Shown: piece after piece, positions 1-8,086 of the stretch
How positions within the stretch are numbered: position 1 is the first letter of the stretch
Layout: the number at the start of each line of letters is the position of its first letter
Assembly: GCA_964571815.1 (NCBI GenBank)
Contig: CAZNDN010000072.1
Span: 1 to 20,039, forward strand
Direction: 5' to 3'
Length of the DNA: 20,039 nucleotides
DNA from: CAZNDN01 sp964571815
GTDB taxonomy: Bacteria; Fibrobacterota; Chitinivibrionia; Chitinivibrionales; WJKA01
Notes under the pieces: generated by a model
What the model was told of the DNA's origin: nothing
The model's database searches: none
Seen by the model: only the letters and a program-made list of their open reading frames with translations
Program-made: the position numbers and the translations under genes

Positions 1-105
1 GACGGTTCCGTGGCCCTCTCCTCCCTGCGGGGCCTGCGTGGAGTAGTGGTTGTGCGAGTGGGCTCGCGGGATCGGCATTTCAGCGCAACCATGGTTCTGC
101 CGTGA
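1..105 (+). CDS. C-terminal end of a secreted protein with a T9SS-like sorting tail (partial)
   Basis: The first frame is open from the window edge to a TGA at 103-105, giving the last 34 residues of a protein that starts outside the window. The segment (DGSVALSSLRGLRGVVVV...ATMVLP) lines up with the end of the next gene (SRGMVSLSTAIRSRGVYVV...IAAVP), including the Arg-Gly-Val-x-Val-Val beta-strand of the sorting tail. It was therefore probably another exported enzyme or binding protein of the same locus. The body and catalytic domain cannot be seen. The next gene follows 162 bp downstream on the same strand, so they may be co-transcribed. Confidence 0.75.
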   Translation, partial: DGSVALSSLRGLRGVVVVRVGSRDRHFSATMVLP

Positions 106-267
106 TCGGCAGTTGGAAACCGACGGGGGGAATGCAAAGAACAGGAGGAATCCTCATTCGGTTAATGGTTGAATAATGAACGCGGTCTTGTCCGCACTGC
201 CGGAAGAGGTGTCTCACAAGGCTTGTTCACGAGGGAGAATCACGCTCATCCTTGATGGAGGTATCCG

Positions 268-2568
268 ATGAAGAACCCGGGTCAGATCATGGCACTGCTC
301 GGCATCTTTGTGTGCTCAATGACGGAGTTCGCGGGAGCGATTGACGAAATGCCCGACAATCTGAATGAATGGACGAAACGGGGTGTTGTGCTGCGGCACG
401 GGGAGAGGGGTGCGTGGGATGAAAACCCCAATGACATTAACATTCTGGATGTCTATAAGGTAGACGGCACGTACTACATGTTTTACTACGCGGGAAAGAT
501 ATCTTGTTGGATGGACGGCCAGGGGTGCGGCTACTCCTGCGTTGGATTAGCCACAAGTCCGGACGGCGTCAATTTCACGAAACATCCGAAGAATCCGGTT
601 ATCAGGCCGGATATGGCCGTCTATGTATCCTCGTGGGAGCACGGAATTCGTGCCGCGAGCGTTACCTACGCGGGAAACAAATGGGTTGCTTACGCGGGCG
701 TGGACCATTCGGGTAATAAAACTCCGGGTATGGCTCCACAGGAGACATGGCCATGTGATGTCGGGGTAGACGCAGACGTGTTTGCTTTTACATCAACAAA
801 CGGTTTCGATTGGCAGATGGTAGGTGAGGTCGGGGGTGTTCTCGGCGAGGGGGAGATGTATATCGGCTCCCTGAAGTACCACCGGGGAACGTTTTATGCA
901 TGGCTTTACCAGGCGGAACCGAACATGTGTCAGGCCGCGTCAAAGGGTACCGATTACATGAATCTGCAATGGCAGGGATGGATTGACGAGTTGAAATACG
1001 GCTGGAGTAATGCCGAGCCGTTTATCCATAACGATAACGAAACGGTCACCCTGATATACTGGCCATTCGGCGCCTCCGCTCATCCGGGCACGGGCAAAAA
1101 CGTCTACTTCGCGACCTCGAGCCTCAGCAACATGACGGACGTACGCGACAGAAGAGTGGTCGGTGACAATGTCGGATGGGAGATGATACGTCATTCGATG
1201 GTCAAGGACGTTGACGCCGGGGAGTGGCGTTGGTACTATGGGGATTTCAGCGGGAAACCCAGGACAATCTGCTTGCGCACCGCACCCCTGAAGGGACACG
1301 ACCCCGACAACACGCCGCCGTCGGCGCCCTCAAATCTCTCCGCATCAGCCGCGGGAGAGTCTCAAATCGATCTGAGCTGGGATGCGGCGTCCGACCCGGA
1401 GAGCGGTATCAGCAGCTATGCCGTCTATCGCAACGGCACAAAGGTCGGAACAAGCGGATCCACTTCATACAGTGACAAAGACCTTGCCGAGGGCACTACC
1501 TATACCTACCGTGTTTCCGCGATTAACGGCGCGGGCAAGGAAGGGGAAAAGAGCAACGAGGTCTCGGCTGCGACCGAAGCGGAAAACGACACTTCCCCGC
1601 CCGAGGTGGCGGCTGCGATTGCTCAGTCGGCAACATCGGTGAAAGTTTCTTTCAACGAGCCGGTTACGAAGGAGTCGGCCGAGAACACGGGTCATTACAG
1701 TATCAGCGGCGGCATTACGGTCGGCGGCGCTTCGCTGCAGGGAGACAACACGTCGGTGGTGCTCACGACCTCGACGTTGACCGAGAAGACATCGTATACC
1801 CTGACGGTCTCCGATATCACGGATCAATCTCCGAATGCCAACACGGGCGGGGGACAGGTGGATTTCATGCTTTCCGGTGAGATTCAGATCAGCAATCTTT
1901 CGGTAGCAAGCGGCAAGGCGTACGAGATTGTGGAGGCGATTGCCGAAGGTGATAAGCAGTTTGTCGACCGCGATTTCACGTGGGAGTCGCTTGGTGATTG
2001 CGCGGGCATGGCCTTCATTCGGACCGCCAACGACGACAAAATGGAGAGCGGGGAGTCGTTCCTGAGTTTCGATATCAACACGGGTGCGACGATCTACGTG
2101 GCGTATCGCCACGGCAGTGACCTTCCTCCGTGGTTGTCCTCATGGAGCACAACCGGCAACCAGGTGTGCGGTGACGGGTGCTCGGACGTGTACAAGAAGG
2201 ATTTCGGGGCCGGTACGGTGACGCTGGGCGGGAATAAGCCGGGCGGTGCGGGCAACATGTACACCGTGTTTGTCGACGCCGGTGGTGCCCCCACCATTTT
2301 CATGTCGAATGCACAGCCCGCGGCGGTTCTCCCCGCTGATGTCCGGCTGCACAGTGTGGGTGACAACCTGTCGGTGAGCGGACTGGATACGCGGCAGGCC
2401 TACACCATTACCCTGACCGACGCGAGCGGACGGATTACCCTCATGCGGAAAGCAACCGATTCACGCGGTATGGTGTCGCTTTCCACGGCAATTCGTTCCC
2501 GCGGTGTCTATGTAGTAACCATCGTCGGTGGAAACGAACGACACAGTCTGATTGCTGCTGTTCCGTGA
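268..2568 (+). CDS. Secreted GH43-like five-bladed propeller protein with FN3, Ig-like and sorting domains
   Basis: The product has 766 residues. The ATG at 268 follows a GGAGG (257-261) at 6-base spacing. Residues 1-24 form a signal peptide. Residues about 27-344 look like a GH43/GH32-type five-bladed beta-propeller, with blade motifs such as D-G-T-Y-Y-M-F-Y (66-73), S-P-D-G-V-N-F and an aromatic-rich core. This fold usually acts on arabinan, xylan or related glycans, but I cannot assign the catalytic acids or substrate. FN3 follows (about 350-438, TPPSAPSNLSAS start), then an SbsA-type Ig-like domain (about 443-534). A beta-sandwich module (about 538-669, TANDDK and VAYRHGSDLPPWL motifs) is of a kind seen attached to polysaccharide-active enzymes. 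The tail (about 690-766, YTITLTDASGR and SRGVYVV) is a T9SS-like sorting domain. The Ig module is closely similar to that of the gene at 2934. Export is well supported; the exact enzyme activity is not. Confidence 0.85.
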   Translation: MKNPGQIMALLGIFVCSMTEFAGAIDEMPDNLNEWTKRGVVLRHGERGAWDENPNDINILDVYKVDGTYYMFYYAGKISCWMDGQGCGYSCVGLATSPDGVNFTKHPKNPVIRPDMAVYVSSWEHGIRAASVTYAGNKWVAYAGVDHSGNKTPGMAPQETWPCDVGVDADVFAFTSTNGFDWQMVGEVGGVLGEGEMYIGSLKYHRGTFYAWLYQAEPNMCQAASKGTDYMNLQWQGWIDELKYGWSNAEPFIHNDNETVTLIYWPFGASAHPGTGKNVYFATSSLSNMTDVRDRRVVGDNVGWEMIRHSMVKDVDAGEWRWYYGDFSGKPRTICLRTAPLKGHDPDNTPPSAPSNLSASAAGESQIDLSWDAASDPESGISSYAVYRNGTKVGTSGSTSYSDKDLAEGTTYTYRVSAINGAGKEGEKSNEVSAATEAENDTSPPEVAAAIAQSATSVKVSFNEPVTKESAENTGHYSISGGITVGGASLQGDNTSVVLTTSTLTEKTSYTLTVSDITDQSPNANTGGGQVDFMLSGEIQISNLSVASGKAYEIVEAIAEGDKQFVDRDFTWESLGDCAGMAFIRTANDDKMESGESFLSFDINTGATIYVAYRHGSDLPPWLSSWSTTGNQVCGDGCSDVYKKDFGAGTVTLGGNKPGGAGNMYTVFVDAGGAPTIFMSNAQPAAVLPADVRLHSVGDNLSVSGLDTRQAYTITLTDASGRITLMRKATDSRGMVSLSTAIRSRGVYVVTIVGGNERHSLIAAVP

Positions 2569-2576
2569 TACAAGGT

Positions 2577-2605
2577 TGGGCAAAGGTGCTCCGCGCTTTT
2601 GCCCA
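2577..2605 (+). terminator. Hairpin after the propeller gene (possible weak terminator or mRNA end)
   Basis: A perfect 8-bp inverted repeat, TGGGCAAA (2577-2584) and TTTGCCCA (2598-2605), encloses a 13-base loop and begins 8 bases after the stop codon at 2568. No T-run follows, so it is not a textbook intrinsic terminator. It could be a processing or stability hairpin, or a partial terminator between this gene and the next. Confidence 0.35.
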
Positions 2606-2624
2606 GCGTGCCGCGGTTACCACC

Positions 2625-2789
2625 CCCTCCGTTCGCGGGCCTTATGCACTCGACGTGTATACGGTGACCGGCAATCCGGTCTCTACCACGAACGGACGAG
2701 GAACTAAGGTTTCCGGGTTACCTGAAACAGACGGCAAGGGTAGGTATGTACATTCTCCGGTTGGGCGTGGGAAATTGAAGCGATTACAA
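2625..2789 (+). pseudogene. Orphan remnant of a T9SS-like sorting domain
   Basis: This lies in the 365-bp gap 2569-2933. A reading frame open over 2565-2885 has no plausible ribosome binding site and overlaps the stop of the previous gene. Its central part encodes Y-A-L-D-V-Y-T-V-T-G-N (from 2643), then S-G-L-P-E and G-K-G-R-Y-V, ending G-K-L-K-R-L-Q. This aligns with the tail of the 9712 gene: Y-R-V-S-V-Y-T-V-R-G-D, then T-L-P-E, G-R-G-A-Y-V-V and E-R-L-Q. The match is to the sorting tail only; no enzyme domain is attached. It is best read as the surviving end of a deleted gene. Homology is judged by eye. The rest of the gap (2790-2921) shows nothing recognisable. Confidence 0.55.
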
Positions 2790-2921
2790 AGAGAGCCCGC
2801 GAAAAGTGAGACAGTGACGATACCTGCTACACCTCGCACACAGTGTCGGGCAGGATTCGTCCGTCAAAGCGGGCATGGAGGATAGAATACGCTTCGGGAA
2901 GTGACAAACCAATTTTATCAT

Positions 2922-2928
2922 AAGGAGG
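2922..2928 (+). promoter_or_regulatory. Ribosome binding site fixing the start at 2934
   Basis: AAGGAGG sits 5 bases before the ATG at 2934. The frame is also open upstream to 2901, but that longer start would place 11 charged or polar residues before the signal peptide and has no such site. Confidence 0.75.
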
Positions 2929-2933
2929 CGGGG

Positions 2934-4715
2934 ATGCCGCGGTTTTTATTGCTACACTTCATTTGTGCGGCCGTCGGTCTGTTCACCTTTGCCCAGTCAT
3001 CTGTCCGGGCGCAAGAGGTGTATCTCAGCGATATCCAGGAGCTGTCGGTAACCGGGTCCAGGAAGAGTTACTGTGATCCTCTCTGTAAAGACCTGGTAAC
3101 CGAAGGAGACAATGTCAATCCCGTCACAATAGAGGGAAGAAAATTCGACAAGGGGCTTGCGGTGCTGCCGCAACATAACGGGGTCGCAATTGTCAAATAC
3201 GCCTTGGACGGAAAGTACCGGAAACTGGAGTTTTATGGAGGAATATCCGACTATGCCGGTAACTCGTGGAGCGAATGGGCGCTCGTTGATGAAAACGGAA
3301 GGTTACTCAAGCTCGACCGAAAAAAAACAGAGTCGCTGACCCATGTCAAAATTGGTGCGGGTGCGAGTATTTCGGTATTCGGTGACGGCCGGCAAATCGG
3401 GGATACACTCTTTGTCAACGCACGAACGCAACCCGAACTGAGCAGCTACGACGTATCCGGCGTCCAGGAACTTGCCCTCCACCTTTCGGCATGGGGTATC
3501 GAACCCTGTGATGCGCCGTATCATGCGGGCGGTACGTATCCCGGCTGTCCGCGGCTTCTTGGAAGTGACTGGTGCGATTTTATCCAGCTCGGTGATCCAA
3601 AGCTTATCGCGGGTCCGGATGATGAGCCGCCGGAGCTGATATCGGTCGCGCCGCTGTCGGCAACCACCGTCAGGGTGCTGTTCGACGAGGCGGTAACACA
3701 GGCGTCGGCCGAGAAAACCGGCAATTATTCACTCAGCAACGGCATCACCGTTTCCGCCGCATCGCTGGATTCCGACAACACATCGGTCCGATTGACCACC
3801 TCTGCGATGACCTTGAAAAGCACCTATACCCTGACCGTTTCCAACCTTATCGACAGGTCACAAACGCCCAATACCATGCAACAGCAGTCGATGTCATTCA
3901 CGTATCTGGAAGGCATCCCCCTTGACGAGGGTTATTTTTCCGAGCTGCTGTGCCTCGAAAATTCCCAAAACTCCGGCTGTCTTCCAAAAAGCGCGGCTTC
4001 GGATGTTGAACAGCACCATGCGGGAAACGGCAAGACCATACCCTTCGACGGACACACCCTTACAGCGGGAGGCGAGACGTGCCGCTGGACTCTTCGTACC
4101 GACAACGACGGGACCTGGGCCGACGGCTCTCAGGACAACTTCGTTGCTTTCTGGCACATCACCGTTGTTTCACCGAGTCGACGGCAGGTCAATCTTGCCT
4201 ACCGTCACGACGACGACTTAACCGCGTGGCACAACGGGACCGTGGTGCTCTCCGCATCGGGCTGGGACAGCAACACGGAGCAGATCTCAGGTGACTTCCC
4301 ACTCGTTGAAGGGGAAAACCATTTCCTTTTCAAGCTTGTCGAAAACGGCGGCGGTAACAGATTCGCCGCGGGCATTGTCGATGGGCGAAACGGGACGGTA
4401 CCGGGCCTTCTCTACCGGTTTCCCGACCAGAGTGCGACGAACCGTGCCGGCTCGAGTGCACTGCATACCGGCACGACCGTCTTTTCTCCCGCGGTGGCGC
4501 TGTCGGGAACACGGCTCACCGTGTCGCGCCTGCGTCCGCATCGTACGTACACCATTACCCTGGCCGATGTGCGAGGCAGGGTGACCCAAGTGCGGAAGAC
4601 GACTGGGTCGGACGGGGTAGTCTCCCATGCCGTGGACAAGCGCTCCCGCGGGGTCTATGTGGTGGATGTGCGCTGTTCGCACCATGGCCGCGGCGCGAGA
4701 ACGGTCTTGCCCTGA
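2934..4715 (+). CDS. Secreted NPCBM and Ig-like multimodular carbohydrate-binding protein with sorting tail
   Basis: The product has 593 residues from the ATG at 2934. Residues 1-26 form a signal peptide ending in VRA. Residues about 28-222 resemble an NPCBM/NEW2 domain: V-Y-L-S-D at the start, an I-x-G-R-x-F-D-K-G-L motif, then Y-A-L-D-G-K-Y-R-K-L-E-F and a long second half. NPCBM modules bind terminal sugars. Residues about 230-324 are an SbsA-type Ig-like domain paralogous to that of the 268 gene. Residues about 326-495 form an unrecognised module (T-L-R-T-D-N-D-G-T-W, N-L-A-Y-R-H-D-D-D-L-T-A-W) that looks like a beta-sandwich lectin or PA14-like domain. Residues about 520-593 are the T9SS-like sorting tail (YTITLADVRGR, SRGVYVVDV). 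No catalytic domain is evident, so a binding or scaffold role at the cell surface is inferred. The next gene follows after 84 bp. Confidence 0.8.
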   Translation: MPRFLLLHFICAAVGLFTFAQSSVRAQEVYLSDIQELSVTGSRKSYCDPLCKDLVTEGDNVNPVTIEGRKFDKGLAVLPQHNGVAIVKYALDGKYRKLEFYGGISDYAGNSWSEWALVDENGRLLKLDRKKTESLTHVKIGAGASISVFGDGRQIGDTLFVNARTQPELSSYDVSGVQELALHLSAWGIEPCDAPYHAGGTYPGCPRLLGSDWCDFIQLGDPKLIAGPDDEPPELISVAPLSATTVRVLFDEAVTQASAEKTGNYSLSNGITVSAASLDSDNTSVRLTTSAMTLKSTYTLTVSNLIDRSQTPNTMQQQSMSFTYLEGIPLDEGYFSELLCLENSQNSGCLPKSAASDVEQHHAGNGKTIPFDGHTLTAGGETCRWTLRTDNDGTWADGSQDNFVAFWHITVVSPSRRQVNLAYRHDDDLTAWHNGTVVLSASGWDSNTEQISGDFPLVEGENHFLFKLVENGGGNRFAAGIVDGRNGTVPGLLYRFPDQSATNRAGSSALHTGTTVFSPAVALSGTRLTVSRLRPHRTYTITLADVRGRVTQVRKTTGSDGVVSHAVDKRSRGVYVVDVRCSHHGRGARTVLP

Positions 4716-4787
4716 TCCGGAAGGAAAGGGGGGGCATGATTCGACCGCGCCGTTGAAATTGAGTATCGGAGGGGAACCGCACCCCTG

Positions 4788-4793
4788 AAGGAG
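4788..4793 (+). promoter_or_regulatory. Ribosome binding site fixing the start at 4800
   Basis: AAGGAG lies 6 bases before the ATG at 4800. It is preferred over the in-frame TTG at 4794, which would directly abut the site. Confidence 0.7.
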
Positions 4794-4799
4794 TTGTCC

Positions 4800-6575
4800 A
4801 TGAGACAGTGTATGGCCGTGCTCATACTTGCACTCACGGTTTCCGCCCAGCCGCCGTACGATTACTCCGTTGAGGAACTGAAATCACGCCTGCCGGAACC
4901 TGTTCTGACCGACAATCCGGAATGGGTCGATCTCTATTACAAGGCATGGGAGATCTTCACCGACAGGATAAAGAAAGCTCCTTCCGGCAGCCCTTTCGTT
5001 GAGTATTTCATCGACGAGGCCTTCAGCGAGTACATCTACCAGTGGGACACCTGCCTGATGCTCTTCTTCGCGCGCTACGGCTACTACCTGTTCCCCACCA
5101 TTACATCCCTGGACAATTTCTACCGGATACAGGACGCGGACGGCTACGTCTGCCGGGAACCGAGTGAGAATACCGGTGAGTGCCGTTGTTACGATGGTTG
5201 CGAGAATTCGGTGAACCCGCCGATATTCTCCTGGGCGGAATGGGGGCATTACAAGCTGACCGGTGATGCATCGCGCTTTTCGGAAACGATTCGAAGCGTC
5301 AAGGACAACAGCGAAAAGAGCGTACTGCAAAGGCTTATCGACTACTACCACTGGATCGAAAACAACCGCAGCTCATCCGAGGGCCTGTATTGGAATACGC
5401 CCCTGGGCTGCGGCCTGGACAACTCGCCGCGCTCCGGTTCGAGCTGGATCTGTATGTCCGCGCAGATGGCGCTCAATGCACTCTGTATCGCGCGCATAGC
5501 GAGGGTTGTGGGCGATGATGCGACCGCGGCGTCCTTTGAATCCCACCATGCCGATATCAAAAGGAGGATCAACGAGAAACTGTGGGATCCCAATGACGGG
5601 TTCTATTACGATCGTGCCGGCGGCAGCTTGAACAGGGTGAAGACAATCGGGTCGGTCTGGCCCCTGGTTGCGGAGGTGTCGGACCGGGGAAAGTGCGCGG
5701 GAGTGGTGCGGCACCTGACGGATCCGGATGAGTTCTGGAGGACGCATGTGTTCCCGAGCCTGGCGGCGGACGAGGACGGGTACGATCCCAACGGCGGGTA
5801 CGCCAGGGGAAGTGTGCTGGCCTCGACAAATTACCAGGCAGTCAAGGGACTTCAGGTGTGCGGCTACGACAGCCTTGCCCGGGCGGCGGCAGCGAATCAT
5901 ATCGACAACATGTGCCGAATATTCCAGGAAACCGGCACGATATGGGAGAACTATGCACCCGACAACGTGGGCCGGGGAACCCCGTCAAAACCCGATTTCG
6001 TAGGATGGTCCGGTTGCGGGCCCATTGCCCTGTTGATCGAGAATATCATCGGGCTTACGGTTGACGCGCCGCAACAGACAATCCGGTGGCGTATCACGCG
6101 TGTTGACCGGCACGGGATACGGAACCTGCGCGTGGGATCCACTAGTGTCTCACTTGTCTGCGGGGTGCGAACCGACAGGGATAAATCACCGGTCATTTCG
6201 GTAGAGACGGACGACAAGCTTAACCTGGAAGTCGTTGCCGACGGCGTGGCGGGTTCAAAAACGTTCGAGGCGGGGAGTTACGAGTGGGATGTGGGCAGTG
6301 AGACGTTGACAAGGGAGCGAGTTCGCGGCAACACCGCGGGATTACGGAAGCCGCGAACAACAGGGACAACCGGCGTTGTCGTTCTCAAAGGGCGGAGTTG
6401 GTCCGAATGGGCAGATACGGATTTGTCTGTGTACAGCGTGCGAGGAGAGCTTCTCGTGGAGGTGCCCCGCGGGGCTTCTTCGGCGGAAACGGGCCGCATT
6501 GTCCGTAGGATACTTGCGGGCAGGAGCGGGTTACTTTTTGTCAACAGAGGTGAACAGTCTTCAAGTCCGGATTGA
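4800..6575 (+). CDS. Secreted GH63/GH37-like (alpha/alpha)6-barrel glycosidase with divergent sorting tail
   Basis: The product has 591 residues from the ATG at 4800, with a short signal peptide (about 1-17, ending VSAQ). Residues about 20-420 have the signature of trehalase/mannosyl-oligosaccharide glucosidase clan enzymes, including the MGH1-like group. Signs are a Y-I-Y-Q-W-D-T motif near the N-terminus, G-L-D-N-S-P-R and I-W-E-N-Y-A-P-D. By family analogy D207 (in GLDNSPR) is the general acid and E383 (in IWENY) the general base. All key residues are present, so an active inverting alpha-glycosidase is likely; the substrate is unknown. Residues about 421-500 form a beta-sandwich. Residues about 535-591 (LSVYSVRGELL, AGRSGLLFV) look like a divergent sorting tail ending in a serine-rich stretch. 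A second tail-like sequence lies out of frame just downstream (6595-6672). Confidence 0.85.
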   Translation: MRQCMAVLILALTVSAQPPYDYSVEELKSRLPEPVLTDNPEWVDLYYKAWEIFTDRIKKAPSGSPFVEYFIDEAFSEYIYQWDTCLMLFFARYGYYLFPTITSLDNFYRIQDADGYVCREPSENTGECRCYDGCENSVNPPIFSWAEWGHYKLTGDASRFSETIRSVKDNSEKSVLQRLIDYYHWIENNRSSSEGLYWNTPLGCGLDNSPRSGSSWICMSAQMALNALCIARIARVVGDDATAASFESHHADIKRRINEKLWDPNDGFYYDRAGGSLNRVKTIGSVWPLVAEVSDRGKCAGVVRHLTDPDEFWRTHVFPSLAADEDGYDPNGGYARGSVLASTNYQAVKGLQVCGYDSLARAAAANHIDNMCRIFQETGTIWENYAPDNVGRGTPSKPDFVGWSGCGPIALLIENIIGLTVDAPQQTIRWRITRVDRHGIRNLRVGSTSVSLVCGVRTDRDKSPVISVETDDKLNLEVVADGVAGSKTFEAGSYEWDVGSETLTRERVRGNTAGLRKPRTTGTTGVVVLKGRSWSEWADTDLSVYSVRGELLVEVPRGASSAETGRIVRRILAGRSGLLFVNRGEQSSSPD

Positions 6576-6594
6576 GCAAGCACGCTGCCGGGGC

Positions 6595-6672
6595 CCTGAA
6601 CCGGGCACGTACGTGGCGGGCCTTGCGCAACGCGGAGAGGGCGTTGGCAAAGGCCGGGCCCTTCACATTACA
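6595..6672 (+). other. Out-of-frame sorting-tail-like stretch
   Basis: In the frame +1 relative to the 4800 gene, the 131-bp gap reads P-E-P-G-T-Y-V-A-G-L-A-Q-R-G-E-G-V-G-K-G, followed by R-A-L-H-I-T. The P-G-T-Y-V-A-x-L, glycine-turn, final hydrophobic strand order is that of the last two strands of a T9SS-like tail. The frame is open from before 6376. It may mark a frameshift near the end of the 4800 gene or a leftover tail from a lost gene. The match is short and judged by eye. Confidence 0.3.
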
Positions 6673-6706
6673 TCAAACACCACTAGCGATTTGATAAGGA
6701 GGCTGT

Positions 6707-8017
6707 ATGAAGTCCGTCTTTCTCGGGAATTCCGCCGCATTGCTTGTCGTGACCCTTTGCCACGTATCGTTTGTGCGAGCCGCCACCTGTGTCCCGGCCG
6801 TGTGGCCGGCGGAAAAAGAGGCGTGGACGTGGCACGAGGATGCCGGCGAGGGCCCGGGTATTCATCGTACTACCGATATCGTTTTTCATGACGGCACATG
6901 GTATTCGGTCGGCACTCAGCGCGACTATCAGCGGTGTGCGCATCTGTGGGAGCAGGGCGAGGAGATATTTGTTTCCCTGGCGACCTCGGCCGACGGCCTC
7001 TTTGATTTTGTTGTTGAGGATTCGATCAGGGCGGTCGACGCAATCGGCGATCGCGCGATTACCTACGGTGACAACCGCAATGTCTTCTTCCCCTGCTTCG
7101 GGAAGAATCCCGATGGGACGCCGGCCACCCACAACGGGAGGTTTGTATTGATGGTCATAAGCGAGACCGCCGATCACCAGACCATCCACCAGTGTCTCTT
7201 TTCGGACGACATGAAACACTGGACCGATCGCACGATTGTGGAACCGCTCAGTTCGTTTGATGAACCGGTGAATACCGACCCCGTTCGCGAACCCCAATCG
7301 TTCATTCGCGACGACGACGGGACGTGGTATGTGTACTATGTGTCTCATACCGGCGACAGGGGCGATGCCCAGATCAAATTCGCGTCGGGACCAAGCCCCG
7401 TCGAACTGACGCCGAATGCATTTGAATTCCGTGACGGGAGGTATGAAAGTCTCGACCCTGTTGTGATCCGGGATTCACAGTCGTGGATTGTCCTGTACAA
7501 CTCCGAGAGAGCCGACAACAGATACGTTCGGATCGACAGCCTGGGCGACACGGACTGGGGAGAGAGAGAGGAGTACTTCAAGGCCGTAATCCAGGCACCG
7601 GCAACGACCTTTGCATGGGCCGCCGTTGTCAATGAGGCCGAAGAGACCGTTACCTGGAGATTGTACCAAACCACGATGACGTGGTATTCGCCGGTGAAGG
7701 TTGTCCACAGCGGGGTCTGGAAGACCACGGTTGCCCTGGATAACACGGTCAACACAAGACACCACACTCCGCGGAGTGAGCCCGGCACGGCATTCTCAAT
7801 CCGGGGAGGAACCAGAGGAAACAGTATCGGGAACGCGGATCGTGGGCCTGTCTACAATTGTCTGGGCAGGGTTGTCATAGGAGGAACGAGGGCCGACGAT
7901 GCAGCCAACGTGCTCAACTACCAGCGCTCCCCGGGTTTGCGCCTTTTCACAATCGAGCCACCGGGAAAGAGGTCGTGCGTGCCGGGAATTGTCATTAACG
8001 GCAACGTGAAACGGTGA
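6707..8017 (+). CDS. Secreted GH43-like beta-propeller protein with sorting tail
   Basis: The product has 436 residues. The ATG at 6707 follows AAGGAGG (6696-6702) at 4-base spacing. Residues 1-25 form a signal peptide (VRA cleavage). Residues about 30-345 show repeated propeller blades: I-V-F-H-D-G-T-W-Y-S-V-G, L-A-T-S-A-D-G, C-L-F-S-D-D-M-K-H-W-T, R-D-D-D-G-T-W-Y-V-Y-Y-V and F-A-S-G-P-S-P. This is the pattern of GH43-like five-bladed propellers. A hydrolase or glycan-binding propeller is inferred; catalytic residues cannot be assigned with confidence. Residues about 365-436 (V-Y-N-C-L-G-R-V-V, P-G-L-R-L-F-T-I, final C-V-P-G-I-V-I) look like a compact sorting tail. It is the last plus-strand gene before the convergent regulator, whose stop lies 69 bp further on. 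Confidence 0.82.
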   Translation: MKSVFLGNSAALLVVTLCHVSFVRAATCVPAVWPAEKEAWTWHEDAGEGPGIHRTTDIVFHDGTWYSVGTQRDYQRCAHLWEQGEEIFVSLATSADGLFDFVVEDSIRAVDAIGDRAITYGDNRNVFFPCFGKNPDGTPATHNGRFVLMVISETADHQTIHQCLFSDDMKHWTDRTIVEPLSSFDEPVNTDPVREPQSFIRDDDGTWYVYYVSHTGDRGDAQIKFASGPSPVELTPNAFEFRDGRYESLDPVVIRDSQSWIVLYNSERADNRYVRIDSLGDTDWGEREEYFKAVIQAPATTFAWAAVVNEAEETVTWRLYQTTMTWYSPVKVVHSGVWKTTVALDNTVNTRHHTPRSEPGTAFSIRGGTRGNSIGNADRGPVYNCLGRVVIGGTRADDAANVLNYQRSPGLRLFTIEPPGKRSCVPGIVINGNVKR

Positions 8018-8032
8018 TGATCGATTGCCGTT
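7997..8032. terminator. Inverted repeat between convergent genes (weak terminator candidate)
   Basis: AACGGCAA (7997-8004) and TTGCCGTT (8025-8032) are perfect 8-bp complements around a 20-base loop that spans the stop codon at 8015-8017. Convergent gene ends often hold a shared terminator, but neither side has a clear T-run. Confidence 0.3.
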
Positions 8033-8086
8033 CGGGCGCTTGAGCCGTGTCGGGAAGAACCTGAATGGAGTGGACAGGCGTTCGGG

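Noticed and set aside
142..177. Possible start signal AGGAGG followed by a short ORF in the first gap
   Set aside because: The nearby ATG opens only a few codons before TAA, so no gene is supported there.
4769..4786. AGGGG/CCCCT hairpin upstream of the GH63-like gene as a riboswitch
   Set aside because: The stem is only 5 bp and no conserved riboswitch core is visible; chance is likely in GC-rich DNA.
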